Of a DNA stretch of 64,000 nucleotides, positions 10,986 through 23,530 are shown in pieces. Position 1 is the first letter of the stretch. Each line of letters begins with the position of its first letter. The translations under genes were made by a program, and so were the position numbers. Under the pieces are notes generated by a model, which searched no databases, was not told the DNA's origin, and saw only the letters and a program-made list of their open reading frames with translations. The DNA comes from Misgurnus anguillicaudatus (Eukaryota > Chordata > Actinopteri > Cypriniformes > Cobitidae): assembly GCF_027580225.2 (NCBI RefSeq), contig NC_073356.2, positions 2,666,001-2,730,000 on the forward strand, in the 5' to 3' direction.

Positions 10986-11457
10986 CTTTACTCTACATTC
11001 ATGCGCTTCTCTGCTAAGTTAATAAATAAACAACTTTAATACACAGAAAGACACGGCACAACGAAGTTAGAGAGACGTCAATAATAAAAAGCGACCGTTA
11101 GAAAGGAATAAAAATCCTACCACTGTAATAACTTCTATTTAATACTCCGTTGAATATCTGTATAGACTTTCACAACAATATAAACAAACTCGGTGATTCT
11201 AACTTATGACAAATGCAGACACGACTTAAAAGAAACAGATTTTTAACAAACATGACAGCAAGTGAAACAGGCAGCAACGAACAAAACATTAACGAGTCTT
11301 GTTTAACGCTACAACTGATCAAACACAGAACAAACAGAGTATTTTATAAACAATAAACTGCATCGAATACAAGCCACGCGGATTATTATTAATACATACA
11401 TTTAAATCATTGTTTGGTTGATGTTCATTATGATCTTTTAAAAATGTCTTCCTGATT

Positions 11458-11500
11458 CACCACTTCCTGTTTGCTTCGCTGTACTTCCGGTTGTCGTGTC
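11458..11500 (-). promoter_or_regulatory. candidate zbtb8b promoter with ETS-type sites
   Basis: About 480 bases upstream of the zbtb8b ATG, the plus strand reads CACTTCCTG, then GTACTTCCGGTTG. These are CAGGAAGTG and CAACCGGAAGTAC on the gene strand, cores recognised by GABPA/ETS factors and common in TATA-less promoters. A splice-acceptor-like stretch (TTATTAACTTAGCAG on the minus strand, near 11007-11021) suggests that a 5' UTR intron may join a first exon near 11.4 kb to the coding exon. That intron is inference. Confidence 0.35.
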
Positions 11501-11621
11501 AGCAGCGGGGAAAGCCTCCAGTTTTCCTTAGAAATGTAAATATTTTTCAGATAGAGATTCTTATGATTAAACATATGTATGTTGATAATATGTGAAATGT
11601 AAATTATAATAAAAATAAAAA

Positions 11622-11624
11622 AGA

Positions 11625-11660
<36 letters not shown>
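11622..11660. repeat. (ATG)n microsatellite
   Basis: About twelve tandem ATG/GAT units within AT-rich DNA upstream of zbtb8b. Confidence 0.95.
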
Positions 11661-11661
<1 letters not shown>

Positions 11662-12030
11662 ATTAACGTTTAATCTACGACTGAGGAAAAGCCCATAGTT
11701 TAGCTTAAAAATATTAAGATTATTATATCGTTTTATATTTACAAATATTAATATAAATATTATTTAAAGAAAAAAATAAATGGTTATAATTATACAATAC
11801 AAGAAAGTATTTCGTAAAATAATTAAAATACGCTTAATATATCACAACTTTTAATACTAAAGTATGTTTTTTAAAGAAAGGACAAGTTGCCACTATAGAG
11901 ACAGAGCGCCGTTATGCAAATTTGAAAACCACGCCCACCGGGGGGGAAATCAATCCAACCGTCTCCATTGACTTTGTATTGCGAGAAGCCGCCTCCTTGT
12001 CATTTCTGGCTTATAACAAAAAACTGAATA

Positions 12031-12189
12031 ATGCCTAAAAGCTGCTGTGTGACAATATGTACAGCTAACAAGCCAAAGAACCCAGAAATAAGTTTTTATA
12101 AGCTGTCGAGCCGTAAAACCCAGCCTTTAAGGAGAATAAAGTGGATCGCCGACCACGCCTCCCCCCAGTGGACGCAGCTCCACCAATAG
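12031..12189 (+). pseudogene. half THAP domain, arm A
   Basis: A 52-codon reading frame begins MPKSCCVTICTANKPKNP, continues ISFYKLSSRKTQPLRR and KWIAD, and stops after QWTQLHQ. THAP features seen are the initial MPxxC, the second Cys, the FY(K/R) motif and the W of WIA. The C-terminal C-x2-H pair and AVPTIF box are missing. It is unlikely to fold as a complete zinc module. Confidence 0.6.
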
Positions 12190-12590
12190 AAGCACCATGA
12201 AAAGTTGCCTGTATCCATTTTTGTGTCTTTAAACGCTAGTTTTTTGGGGTCGACAGCTTATAAAAACTTATTTACAGATTAAACTTAAAAACAGAATAAT
12301 ACCTAAAAGCTGGTGTTTGACAAGGTTTACATCTAACACGCCAAAAAAAAATATACGTTTTTATAAGCTGTCGACTTCAAAAAACGAGCATTTAGACACA
12401 GAAATGGAAACAGGCAACTTTTCATAGTACTCCTATTAGTAAAACTGCATCCAATAGAGACAGAGCGCCGTTATGCAAATTTGAAAACCACGCCCACCGG
12501 GGGGGAAATCAATCCAACCGTCTCCATTGAGTTTGTATTGCGAGAAGCCGCCTCCTTGTCATTTCTGGCTTATAACAAAAAACTGAATAA

Positions 12591-12728
12591 TGCCTAAAAG
12601 CTGCTGTGTGACAATATGTACAGCTAACAAGCCAAAGAACCCAGAAATAAGTTTTTATAAGCTGTCGAGCCGTAAAACCCAGCCTTTTAGGAGAATAAAG
12701 TGGATCGCCGACTACGTTTCCCCCTAGT
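12591..12728 (+). pseudogene. half THAP domain, arm B
   Basis: Near-identical to arm A (MPKSCCVTICTANKPKNP start, KWIADYVSP end), with a stop seven codons earlier. Inverted arm C encodes the same peptide on the minus strand at about 13003-13155. Arm D is disrupted. Confidence 0.6.
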
Positions 12729-13566
12729 GGACGCAGTTCTACTAATAGAAGTACTATGAAAAGTTGCCTGTATCCATTTTTGTGTCTTTAGGCGCTCGTT
12801 TTTTGGGGTCGACAGCTTATAAAGACTTATTTACAGATTAAACTTAAAAACAGAATAATACCTAAAAGCTGCTGTGTGACAAGGTGTACATCTAACACGC
12901 CAAAAAAATAAATAAATAATTTTTTATAAGCTGTCGACCTCAAAAAATGAGCGTCCAGACACAGAAATGGAAACAGGCAACTTTTCATAGTACTCCTATT
13001 AGTAAAACTGCGTCCAATAGGGGGAAACGTAATCGGCGATCCACTTTATTCTCCTTAAAGACGGGGTTTTACGGCTCGACAGCTTATAAAAACTTATTTC
13101 TGTGTTCTTTGGCTTGTTAGCTGTACATATTGTCACACAGCAGCTTTTAGGCATTATTCAGTTTTTTGTTATAAGCCAGAAATGACAAGGAGGCGGCCTT
13201 TTGCAATACAAAGTCAATGGAGACTGTTGGATTGCTTTCCCCCCCGGTGGGCGTGGTTTTCAGGTTGTGACGCGCTGCGCTCTGTCTCTATAGGGGGAAA
13301 CGTAGTCGGCGATCCACTTTGTTCTCCTTGAAGACTGGGTTTTGCGGCTCGACAGCTTGTAAAGGCTTGTTTCTGTGTTCTTTGGCTTGTTAGCTGTGCA
13401 TGTTGTCCCAGGGCAGATTTTGGGCATTGTTCAGTTTTTTGTTATAAGCCAGAAATGACAAGGAGGCGGCCTTTTGCAATACAAAGTCAATGGAGACTGT
13501 TGGATTGATTTCCCCCCGGTGGGCGTGGTTTTCAGGTTGTGACGCGCTGCGCTCTGTCTCTAATAG

Positions 13567-16500
13567 TGGTTATGTCTTGCTATCTCAATATTAGCCTATG
13601 TGAGGAAATAATTGCATATTATTTCTAATATCACATATAGACACAGAAGATAGACGTTTAAAGTTGCAGGCTTGAAGTTAACTTTAGTACAATACTTTGT
13701 ACTAAAAAACAAAATTACCAATTTCATTTAAATTGTTTTTTACTAGTTGCAGCTTGCAGGATCTATTTGGAAACCTGTAACAGGTTTATTTATTAAAGGA
13801 CCTGCTGGCTAAATGGGAATAAGCAGTAATTTGTTTATGATATTTCTGGACATCCCGCTAATCTCCCAGCCTTAAACCAGCCAACCAATTCAGGACCTTG
13901 AAACCTTGTTCAAGAAATAATGCAGTATTCAAGTCATTCACATATTTAAATAAAATGTTACTATATATTTTTAATCTATTATTATATTTTGGAGACTATG
14001 CAAAACTAAAAGTATTACTTTTAAATCTTAAATCTTGGACTAATAGTTTCAAAAGTATTTTAAATCACCACAAGGTGTCGCCAATGTCTTTAACATGATT
14101 GATTTTGCAAGCAAACACATCAGGTTGAATTTCGATTAAACACACTTTTTGATATTTTCAGATATATATGAATGATGGATATTATATTGAGTAAAGCAAA
14201 GCACATTTAATCATTGTGTAAAGCTTTTTTAAGTAAAATGATCTCATACACCTGTTCCTATTTCGTGTTTTCTTCATGGTCTGTGACTAGCATATAAATA
14301 ATTAAAAATAAAAAGTCTGAATAATGAAAAAGATGGTATCGGGATAAACGTAATCCAGATTCTCAAATGTAAATGTTTTGAGAGCATTTTTCAAAAGTGT
14401 ATATAAAGAGCCAGATGTGAATGCTGGTGGTGTATTTGCTGACTGGGCTGCTCTGGGTCTGTGAGTGAGGTCTGGGTCTGGCCGGTCTGGTGACTGTGCT
14501 GGGTCATGAATGGAAGCCATCAGGCGTAACAGAATCGGCCCGTGTGAGGCTGATCATCCCTGACAGGACATCAGACAGCTAGCACAGAAATAATCAGGCT
14601 GAAATAAAAGCAGCATCTAACAAACGCTGACTTCCATGAAACCTGAGGATTATGAATGAGGTGTTTCTGTCTGTCTGTCTACTGTCGATAGACAGATTAT
14701 CACCATATTCAAAGTCACACAAGAGGTTCATGCATTTAAAAAGAAGAAAGCAAGATTGCTGGTGACTGTTTACTTGAACTTTACTATAGTGTACTTGAGA
14801 TTGTGTCAGCAGTTTAAGCGTTCAGGGAGGATTGAGGGAAAAAGTCTCGCCAGTCTTTCTTTGACCTTTGTGACACTGACTGATATCTAAAATGAAAGGC
14901 CTGTTAAATGTTTCATTTCATTGTACATTTCTTGGATTATTTCACAGTATCCGCTTCAAGTTTATTCCCACGGATATATTCCCACTGTCCTCACATCTGA
15001 ATAGTGAAAGCAGAAACTCCCCCAGTTAAAAGTAAGCACTTATAAACATGAATGTATTTTAGATATAAAGGCATCTTATAAAGAGGTTTGATTAAAACAT
15101 TATGGACACTATCAAATGGGGCACAAAAATAAGATAGAAATATTTGCAGTGAATGTCTATAGTTTGATAATGGCCATGAAAATGTGCACATTGCTTGATT
15201 CACAGATGCTGACATAAAGATTTTATCTTAAACTTGCAAACTCTGCAAAGTGCTATTCTGCTTTTTTGGCCACAATTCTACGTTGATGTTAGGAAAGAAA
15301 CGGTGTGTAATGAACCAGTGAAGTCATGTGATGTCACAATCATGGTGTTACAGTAGCTCTTGTGAAAGTCATTTATACACACTTTTTGATTTTTTTGAGA
15401 CAATATATACTGTATGTTCCTGTTGCATCTAAAATGCATCAAGTATATTTGAAAGAAAAAAAGATATTTTAGGTTTATACAATCTCCATTTGGTCAATTT
15501 TTTTACATTTTAATCACATTTTTAAAAAATGGCATTTTTGTTATAATTTATTTATTCATGACCTGTGCACCTTGAGTATATGTGTCATGTGTGACGTTGA
15601 CATTGATCCTGCAATGTGAAAAAAACTGCACATCACGTCACAGGACAGGTCAACTTTACAAAAGTATTTTGTGTCAACTACCAAATAACAAAAAGAAAAA
15701 AACTGATTGTCAGCTTTTTAGTTTTTGTATGATAGCTGCTTGCATACATCTGTGCCCCGCCTGAGAACTTAAAACGTTCAGATTCCCTTTAGCACAGTTA
15801 TTTGCAGTGCACACCAAAAACCCATTAAGTTAATTATGTCAGCATTATCCGCGTGAAGACTAATGCGCGAGGAGCCGGGCCTCATAGCTTATATACCACC
15901 CACTATTCTCCTTTCACTGACACACAGTCAGAGCTCTATATGTGGTCTGTCTGTCCAATCACACGAGACACACACTTCCCCCTTGCATTTTCTAGATCAA
16001 ACGTTAGTCGTGGGAAAAGCCATAAAGCACTCCAGAACTTCTGACCTATTGAAAATGTTTGTTTGCTGTACTTGCAGCTGTGTGCAGACAAAGACACGAG
16101 GCAAACGGCCTTGACTTCAAAGCTGCTTTGTATTCCAGATATAGATGATGTTTTGGCCACAGAGCACTTGTAGTGTAAGTGTGTAATAACATCCATCAGA
16201 GCTGAGTTCTTAGAAAACCCAAACTTTCATATTAATAAGTCTTCATATTTCAGGTTAAATACGAGCACAATCATCAGGGTTTGTTTACAAGTCAGCAGCA
16301 AGAAAAAAGGTCGCCGTATAACTTATTGCTTCCTATTTCCTGTGACAAACCGCTGTTATCTTTCCTCAACAGCATGTGGAAGTACGTCTTTAAAAATAAT
16401 TTAACAAAACAATTGTCGTCTAGACTCATGATCTTGAAAATAAAAACCCATAGGCAAATATCTCTATTTATATTCACTGGAATTAAAACATGTCACATAT

Positions 16501-17096
16501 CAAATCCACCCCAACAGGAAAGGTACTTGACATGTATCGAAACTGATCATCAGTTCAAAGCAGAGATCATGGAGACGGAGAAAGTTCAGGATGCCAGTAT
16601 TTCCAGAGCTTTAATGTCGGGGTATATGAGGTAACTGTGTGTGAGAGATCTCAGTGGCCTTAAATTCACACTTCAGAGATGAGATGGATCGTATGGGAGT
16701 AAAGTTTAACTCCAACGTGCGTATCATCTTATCTGTGCCGTGATGTTATATTTAACAGGAATTCTAAGCAGAATTCCAAATCTCTTCCCGAATGAGAAGA
16801 TTAACAGTGTTCCAAATCCTGAACTGCAGCCTAAAATAATAAGTTAAATCTCCACAGCCAAGAGATTGAGAGGATATGTACGAATACAAAGTTTACATAA
16901 CATCCCGTCTTAAATCCATTCATCTCATTTTGAAGACATACAATAGACTGTTCTCTCTTTATCCTATAATCTGGCTCATGCAGTTTGGTGGATGGTTGAT
17001 AATGAGTATTTTCCTTATAAATGTCAGTTTTCCCATATAAGAAGAAACAGGCAGTGTCAATATTTCTGTTACAGTTTTCCTGTAGCTCAACTGCTA
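13567..17096. other. intergenic, no gene seen
   Basis: About 3.5 kb of AT-rich DNA between zbtb8b and fabp11a. Short open frames are present, but none shows a domain, codon bias or paired splice sites. No clear transposon termini were recognised. Confidence 0.4.
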
Positions 17097-18452
17097 CAAT
17101 GTAAAAAATGTGCTGTAATTATCCAGCTGTTTGCCAGTAACTTACTGTAAATGTATGTTATTTACTGGCAACAGTTTGTTAAAAAGTTAAATAAACATTA
17201 AACTTTACAGAAAAAATCTATAAAAACAGTTTCATGCAAAGCATTCTGGGAACCAGAAATCCTCATCAACCTTTATAGTTTTTTCCTTCAGATTTTGTTT
17301 CCCAGAATGCTTTGCATGAAGGTACATTCACATTATAAGCGACTTTGGCCCTGTCCCAAATGGCACAGTGTGGACTTGTGGTCCTCTTCAGAGTCCACAT
17401 TTTGATGACATCATGTAGTGCAGACTTTAGGGACCCTTGATGCGAGTCCACGTGGTTGCACCGGAGGGACAGACTCGAGCGTCACACCAGAAATAGGAAG
17501 AGAAGTTGCCCATCTGTCATCTGATTGGTCTGATTTCTCTTTCGCAAGGACTTCTGGGTTGGTAAAATGTGTGAAGACCGCATCAAGGGGGCAAAGGTGG
17601 CGCTGAGGAGCACACTTCAAAATGATAGAAGGGACACCCTACGGACTCGTAGACTAAACGAGCACGCGCATTTTAAGGCCACGAGGCCGAAAGTCTACAT
17701 GTAATGCATCATTTGGGACAGGGCCTAAGTCGCTGTATGTCGCTCATCTCTTTCAAAAGAGGCGTTTCTATATCTGGCTGTCATAAACAAATAAGTAACA
17801 TCTACTCTGGTAACTGACGAGAGACGGATGACGTGAACTCTGGATGGGTGTACCATAATTTTTACGCTTCGAAGTGTGCTCATCAGCGCCACCTTTGCAC
17901 CCTTGGCTGCAGTCCTTGCGAAAGAGCAATCAGACCAACCAGACGACGGAAGGGAGGAGTTCACACTGACGGGCAACTTCTCTACCTATTTCTGGCGTGA
18001 CCCTCGAGTCTGTCTCAAATTACGACTCCGGTGCACCTACGTGGACTTGCATCAAGGGTCCCTAAAGTCTGCACTACATGAAGTCATCAAAGTGTGGACT
18101 CTGAGGAGGACCACAAGTCTGGAGAGTGCCATTTGGGACAGGGCCTTTGTCGCGTGACTGGACACGACCCATCCAGCCATCAACGGTCAATGTCGCTCGT
18201 GTCGCCGGATGCCGCAGAGCTTTTATTGAAATCAATGAGATCGTGTCGCTCTGCTAGTCGCGTGAATGTGAATGTACGTTGAGGCTGTTATTTTAGTTTT
18301 ATTCTGTAAAGACAAAAACTTGTTAATGTTTAATGTTCATTTAACTTTGAACAAACTGTTTATAGTAAATAACATACATTTAAATCTACAGTAAGTTACT
18401 GGCAAACAGCTGACAGTAATAGTGTCATTTCTATAGACATTTTTTTACAGTG
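17097..18452. mobile_element. nested foldback with CACTGTAAAAAA-type ends
   Basis: The outer ends CAATGTAAAAAATG and CATTTTTTTACAGTG begin roughly 120-base inverted arms that share CAGCTGTTTGCCAGTAACTT and TGTATGTTATTTACT, flanked by TA on both sides. Inside is a second inverted pair (ACATTCACATT...GCGAC near 17325 and its complement near 18250-18285). Inside that are two opposed copies of a GGCCCTGTCCCAAATG element (17347-17725 and about 17868-18145). A further hairpin, GCATTCTGGGAAC/GTTTCCCAGAATGC, lies at 17238-17322. Non-coding. Confidence 0.75.
17347..17725. mobile_element. GGCCCTGTCCCAAATG MITE, full copy
   Basis: Begins GGCCCTGTCCCAAATGGCAC and ends CATTTGGGACAGGGCC (16-base terminal inverted repeats). 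An inverted, shorter copy shares AGTGCAGACTTTAGGGACCC and AGAAGTTGCC at 17868-18145. Confidence 0.8.
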
Positions 18453-21400
18453 TAGAGCATTGTGCAAAGGTCATTCGAAACCAGGAAACACATACTTTGC
18501 TTTGGATAAAAGCATGTGTCAAATGCATAAACACAAGTCAATAAATATTGGCATGGCTTTATTAATTGTGTGAAATAATTCATTTCTTCATGATATTCTA
18601 TTTATCTCAAGACTTACTGGGCAGCGAGGCAGCCACTTTACATTTCAGATTGCATTTCAAACAAAAGATTTTTTGGTGATAGTCCTGCACTGTATAGAAA
18701 TTGGACCATTGGAAGAGGGTTTAGGCAACACACAGATTTGAGATATGGGGGTGAGAGAGGAGCTGAGCCCATCTGTACTGTCTGTAGGTTAAACATCTGT
18801 GTCTCTTTGATGTTTTACTCTATAGAGACTCCATACTGAGATTACAGATCAAACTAATCTAGAGAAGAAAATCTCTTCATCCAGAACCTAACACATCCAC
18901 CACATTAAAGATTCATACTTTACTCGTTTTTGATAACTTTGTAAAGAAAAAACTGAAATGTATGGCGTTATTTATTATGATTGTTCTGTGGACTTTTAGT
19001 TTGCATTTCGAGTTCCTGTTTCCTGTCTTGTGCTTGTAGTCCTTTGTAGTTTATTTGTTCAGCTTTTCAGTTGACTTTTGTCAGTTCAGTGGTATTTCTT
19101 TGTATTGTCTTGTTTTACTGTATTAAACTTCTGACTTGCATTAGGATCCTGACCTTTTCATCATGAACTATACTATAGATACGAGTTTTAAATTGCAGTC
19201 AAAAATAGATTATGAGCTGAACTATTATGACATCAGTGCACACTCTGTCCTATTTGTTACATGATTCATTTGAAAAATCTTTAGACTTCTTGGAAAAATC
19301 TTGGATTTGCAGCCACTTCCCAAGAGTAATAAATCACAAGGTCAAACACTGCAGCCCTCATCCCTTAAAAACCTGTTATTAATCTGGACTAATGTCCACC
19401 CTTAAGTGACCAATACATCTTTCTGTATTCCAAGCAGGATTTGGAGTCCAGACTCTAGTTGCATAGCAACAGACCTCTCAGAAGCCCCTGCTGATATTAA
19501 TCTTCACCCATAGCAACCCAGATTTCCACCGGGCGAACTTGAAAACCCTTTGCCGGCGAATGTCGATTTGTAAATCAAAGCATTGGGCAACAGGCACATG
19601 CACTACTGTACCGAAACGAATTGACAAATTATACCACATAGGCTGACACGCTAAGTGACTTATTAAAAGTTATCAGTTGAAAACCGCACCAGTGATGTGT
19701 AAAGGTGCAGTTATTGATATCTGAATAACAACAGAAGTGGTTTTATCGGAAAGAGACTGTTGGCTCCGGTCTCCGTCGCAGGCCGATGGTTGTGTGAAGG
19801 TATTGTCCGTTCCAATGTTCCAAGGAAAGCGAGCGGAAGGGCGCGATCGGTGTCCTGCTGTGGAGTTTTCCAGATGTTACTCAAAGGATATGATATCATT
19901 CCTGCAGTGTTATCTGGGCAAGCAAAACAGTCCTCAGGTCAACACACTAGGACCGGACCCCTGTGAATGTGTCTGATACACAATACTGAGACATCCCGCG
20001 TGGTGTGCACACCCATAATGCAATACACAGACTTTAAAGACTCTGTTTGTTGTTTTTTCCATCATGAAGAATCTCTACAACCTCATCTCTTACATTACAG
20101 CTTTTACATTTACAAGTTTTTATCTGAAGTGATCTATGATGCATATGCGTGTTCACCCAGAACTTTGGTGTTGCATGTCTTTGAGCAACTGATAGATGTG
20201 TGGCAAAGAAATGACAAAACTGAACCCATTTATTTCATTTTGACATGAAAATGAGGCTTTCATTCAGGTATCGCAAACAATAAGAAACCTGTAACTTGTT
20301 AGTCCTCATCTAACATCTCTGAGCTGCTTTGTTATGATAATAAACATCTTTATCACTCCATACGCTCTGAACCTCTGATCTCAGCGTGAACGTGACTCAA
20401 TTCAACACATCAGAAATAAAGCACCATAGGATTTGTTAGGAGGACGCTGGGAAGGGGGAACACAATAGAAACGGCCTTACTTCTAGATTTAATGGATTTC
20501 CAGTGCCGCCGTATAGCCGGTAAACTTTGTGCAAAATAGATCTGTTGCAGATAGGAAAAGGCATTGTTTTTCATTGAATAGTGATTAGAGAGAAAGCTGG
20601 CCCATGACCTGTTTCAGCTGTTTTTGCAGTCAATTATTATCAGCGTATCTCAGAGATTTTCCTGTCCTGGGAGTGGGAGCGCTCGCTGATAAAACATACT
20701 TTACATTTTGTGTGGGTCAAAGGCAACGAGTCTGCTGGGACTCACTGTGTTCCAGTTTTGTTCAAACTATGCTCAAAAAAGGGAAATGTTTTACTGAAAT
20801 ACATATCCTCCTTTTAACCTTCAGCACAGATCACTTGAACATGTTTTTTACATTCTTGTTGTCTTTCTCATAGGGCTGATGTACACTATAATGAGAACAA
20901 GGACACTGGAGCAGAATGTAGAAGATGGTGCAGTATTTTGAATATCCCAGGCAAAGATTTTTACATTTTTAACAAATGATTAAGTTACAGTGAATCCATT
21001 TATAAATGACAATTACTTTCCAACATTGTTGCCCGCACAGAGTTTGTGAGTTGCCTGCCAAAGCACATTTTATTAATAGCCTCAATTTGAATATTTATTT
21101 AATCAGTTTGGCTTGTTTTACGTATGTTAACATTTTAAACAATGATAAAACATATCAACAAGTACAATAAAATAAAATTAACAAGTGAAACAAAATGTTT
21201 TTAAAAAAGTAGCCCTCCAGATTTTTGTATACTTATAAATATGTAATATAAATGTATAACTGTCAGTACAATGTATTTGTATTTAGTTTATTTAAATGAT
21301 GTTTCTGGTATTGTCTGCTCTCATCAATGGTGTTGTTTTGTGCTCATGTGCTGTTTGTGTAAATAATTTAGTCATTTTATTTCTTCACAGGTTCAGTGCA

Positions 21401-21735
21401 ATTTGATGTCACTATATACACAGTTTAGATTTAAATCTTTAAGCACATAAGAAATTAAATAAAAAGTACCTCTTGAAATAATGTAATTTAACTTTAAATG
21501 CTTTTAGAAATCCCAATGACTGTTGCTGTTTGCCTTTGTGTCAGCATAACTCAAGAGATTGTCATGAAACAAATTACTGAGAAATGAACTGATATGAGCT
21601 GCACAAAACAGATATTATTTTACATTTGTAAAGGAAAAGTGAAAAAAAATTCTGAAAATTTTTGAGCAAAATCTCTAAGCCCATTGAAATAGCTGGGATC
21701 AATAATACAACGACTAAGCTAAAGTCAAATAAAAA
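18453..21735. other. intergenic, no gene seen
   Basis: A SINE-tail-like scrap (TTTGGATAAAAGCATGTG) lies near 18502. A repeat-like tail (ATTAAACTTCTGACTTGCAT, then TAGGATCCTGACC) lies near 19122-19155. Otherwise AT-rich DNA without recognisable coding exons or transposon ends. Confidence 0.4.
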
Positions 21736-21739
21736 CAAT

Positions 21740-21745
21740 TTTATT
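21740..21745 (-). promoter_or_regulatory. fabp11a polyadenylation signal
   Basis: AATAAA on the minus strand, about 165 bases downstream of the fabp11a stop codon, a typical 3' UTR length for this family. Confidence 0.6.
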
Positions 21746-21908
21746 CAAAGCACCATAAAGACTGACAATAAATGCATTTGAAAATGGTCAGCAAGCAATT
21801 GCTTCGGTGTCAAAAATAAATGGGGATTTTCAGTAAGAGAGAAATAATTTTGGCTTTGTGCTCATTGAACTGAGCCTGGGATCTTTAAATCCTGATTGGA
21901 TAACTTCA

Positions 21909-23151
21909 TTACTCCTTCACATATGTCCTTACAGCAACAACATCACCCATTACGCATTTCTGTAAAAAGAAAAACAAAGAGGAATATTACCATCAGAAAC
22001 AATGCTGGACACAATGCAAGGTTTCATCTCTTTTGTAAATAAATAATTTATAACACAGTTATATTTCTGTGTTATAACTCTCAACATTTGTAACTTTAGA
22101 CCTCAGTAATAGGTATTTAATAAATATTATATAATCTGTAACAGAAGTATGTTACATTTAAAAATAAAATACAAAAATCTAAGTTTTATAATAATCCAAA
22201 CTCTCTAAATGTAATTACATTGCAATGCATTATGTTTAGGCTTAAGCAAATGTAATGCAAAATATACATTTTAGTGCTATACTTTGGGTTTACGGTTGGT
22301 ATTTTAAAAATATTCCGTTTAAAATGAAAGAGATTCCTTACAGCTATTAATTTCCCATCAGTGATCTCTCTCTCTATCGTCGTCTCTTTGCCATCCCAGG
22401 TCTGTTTTTGCACGAGTTTCCCGTTCTCGAGACTCATGACGGTCTGATGACGAAAACAGAGAGAAGTCCATTAACTTTATATCATAAAGAGCTCAACTTC
22501 ATCATATCATTGATATCTTCCAATAATGTCTTTACAAACCGTTGTCTTTCTGTCATCTGCAGTGGTCTCCTCGAAAGCTTCATTGAGTTTGAATTTAATC
22601 TCAGTGGTTTTAAAGGTACTCTGTGATTTCATACATATTAACCCTTGATCATCCACACATAAGATCAGGTTTGGTTTAGTCCTGTTTCCCACCTGACGAG
22701 TTGCGAAACCTACACCTGAAAAAAGAAAATGGGATCCATGAATTATAATGAACCAAGACATAATTGAGTGAAGGCATGTACTAAACATAAACTAATCATT
22801 AAGTACAACATGACATAGTTTTAGTTGTTAGTTTATGTATTAACAATGAATTCATGTTTTGAGTCATGTAGGCTACATGCCTTAACTGCATTAGTAAGAC
22901 ATAATTTAGGCATTAGCTCATGATTCGTGGACCCTTACTATAAAGTGTTACCAAATAATGCACATGTACAACTTTTAAATATACTCTTACATTTATTCTG
23001 CATTGTTTAACTCGTTTGCATTAGAAAATACGCGCAAATATTTTAGAGGTCTTATTTTTTTGCACGAGATGAACATACCCAGTGCCTTCATGTACTCGTC
23101 AAAGTTTTCGCTGTTGGTCATTTTCCATGTTCCCACGAATTTCTCAACCAT
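21909..23151 (-). CDS. fabp11a: fatty acid-binding protein 11a, 4 exons
   Basis: Cytosolic carrier of long-chain fatty acids, a ten-stranded beta-barrel of the FABP/CRABP family. Exons 23079-23151, 22540-22715, 22342-22443 and 21909-21959 give 402 bases (133 residues plus stop). The 73-base first exon and the four-exon layout are classic for FABP genes. The N-terminus [20 protein letters not shown] carries the family signature. [15 protein letters not shown], the EETTADDRK loop and VRTY near the C-terminus (R128 and Y130, the usual carboxylate-binding pair) are intact. The [20 protein letters not shown] segment and the [10 protein letters not shown] end match the teleost-specific Fabp11 class rather than Fabp3, 4 or 7. 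The a/b paralogue call is from remembered similarity and is less sure. All splice sites are GT-AG. The donor after exon 2 is weak (GTTTGT). Confidence 0.9.
22800..22965. repeat. dispersed repeat in fabp11a intron 1
   Basis: Contains GACCCTTACTATAAAGTGTT followed by ACCAAAT. This end is shared with the element at 42341-42530, where it reads CCTTATTGTAAAGTGTTACC. Confidence 0.5.
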
Positions 23152-23530
23152 CTTTTAAAACGATGTCGTCCTGTATCACACAACTCTGAGCCGAGATTTT
23201 CATCCGATGATCGCGCATCTCATGACTGCGGGCTTTTTCAATCCCTTCTCCAGCACGTGCATCATTCGACGAGCCAATCAAATCATTTCACGTCACTCTG
23301 TGGAGTTCCTCGTCCTCCCACCCCAAACTCGGGGAAGGGTGCTGGCAATATTCACGGTCAAAAAACATTCACTGGGGCAGAGGATAATCATCACAAAGAT
23401 CACACAAATGGATAGACGCTTAAAATAAAGCTTTTAAAAATGCCTTTGGCTGACGTATTGGATGGTGCCATAAAGATCTCATCTGTTGTACTTGTCACAT
23501 TTAAGACCCTTTGACTTTTTAAAAAGGTTT

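Larger units (their letters stand above)
11000..11888. other. zbtb8b upstream region, no gene seen
   Basis: AT-rich DNA containing the ETS-like motifs and the microsatellite listed separately. No coding exon is visible. Confidence 0.5.
11889..13566. mobile_element. four-armed foldback element carrying half THAP domains
   Basis: The ends are inverted copies of CACTAT(T)AGAGACAGAGCG. Inside are two direct arms (about 11889-12195 and 12456-12730) and two inverted arms (about 13021-13285 and 13293-13566). They are separated by two smaller palindromes (12196-12455 and 12745-13015) built on GAAAAGTTGCCTGT and GTCGACAGCTTATAA. Each arm encodes, at best, a short MPKSCCVTICTANKPKNPEI... peptide ending near KWIAD, the N-terminal half of a THAP zinc finger. 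The CxxH half is absent. No transposase is present. TIRs and THAP content suggest a non-autonomous P-element-like or related transposon. Confidence 0.8.
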
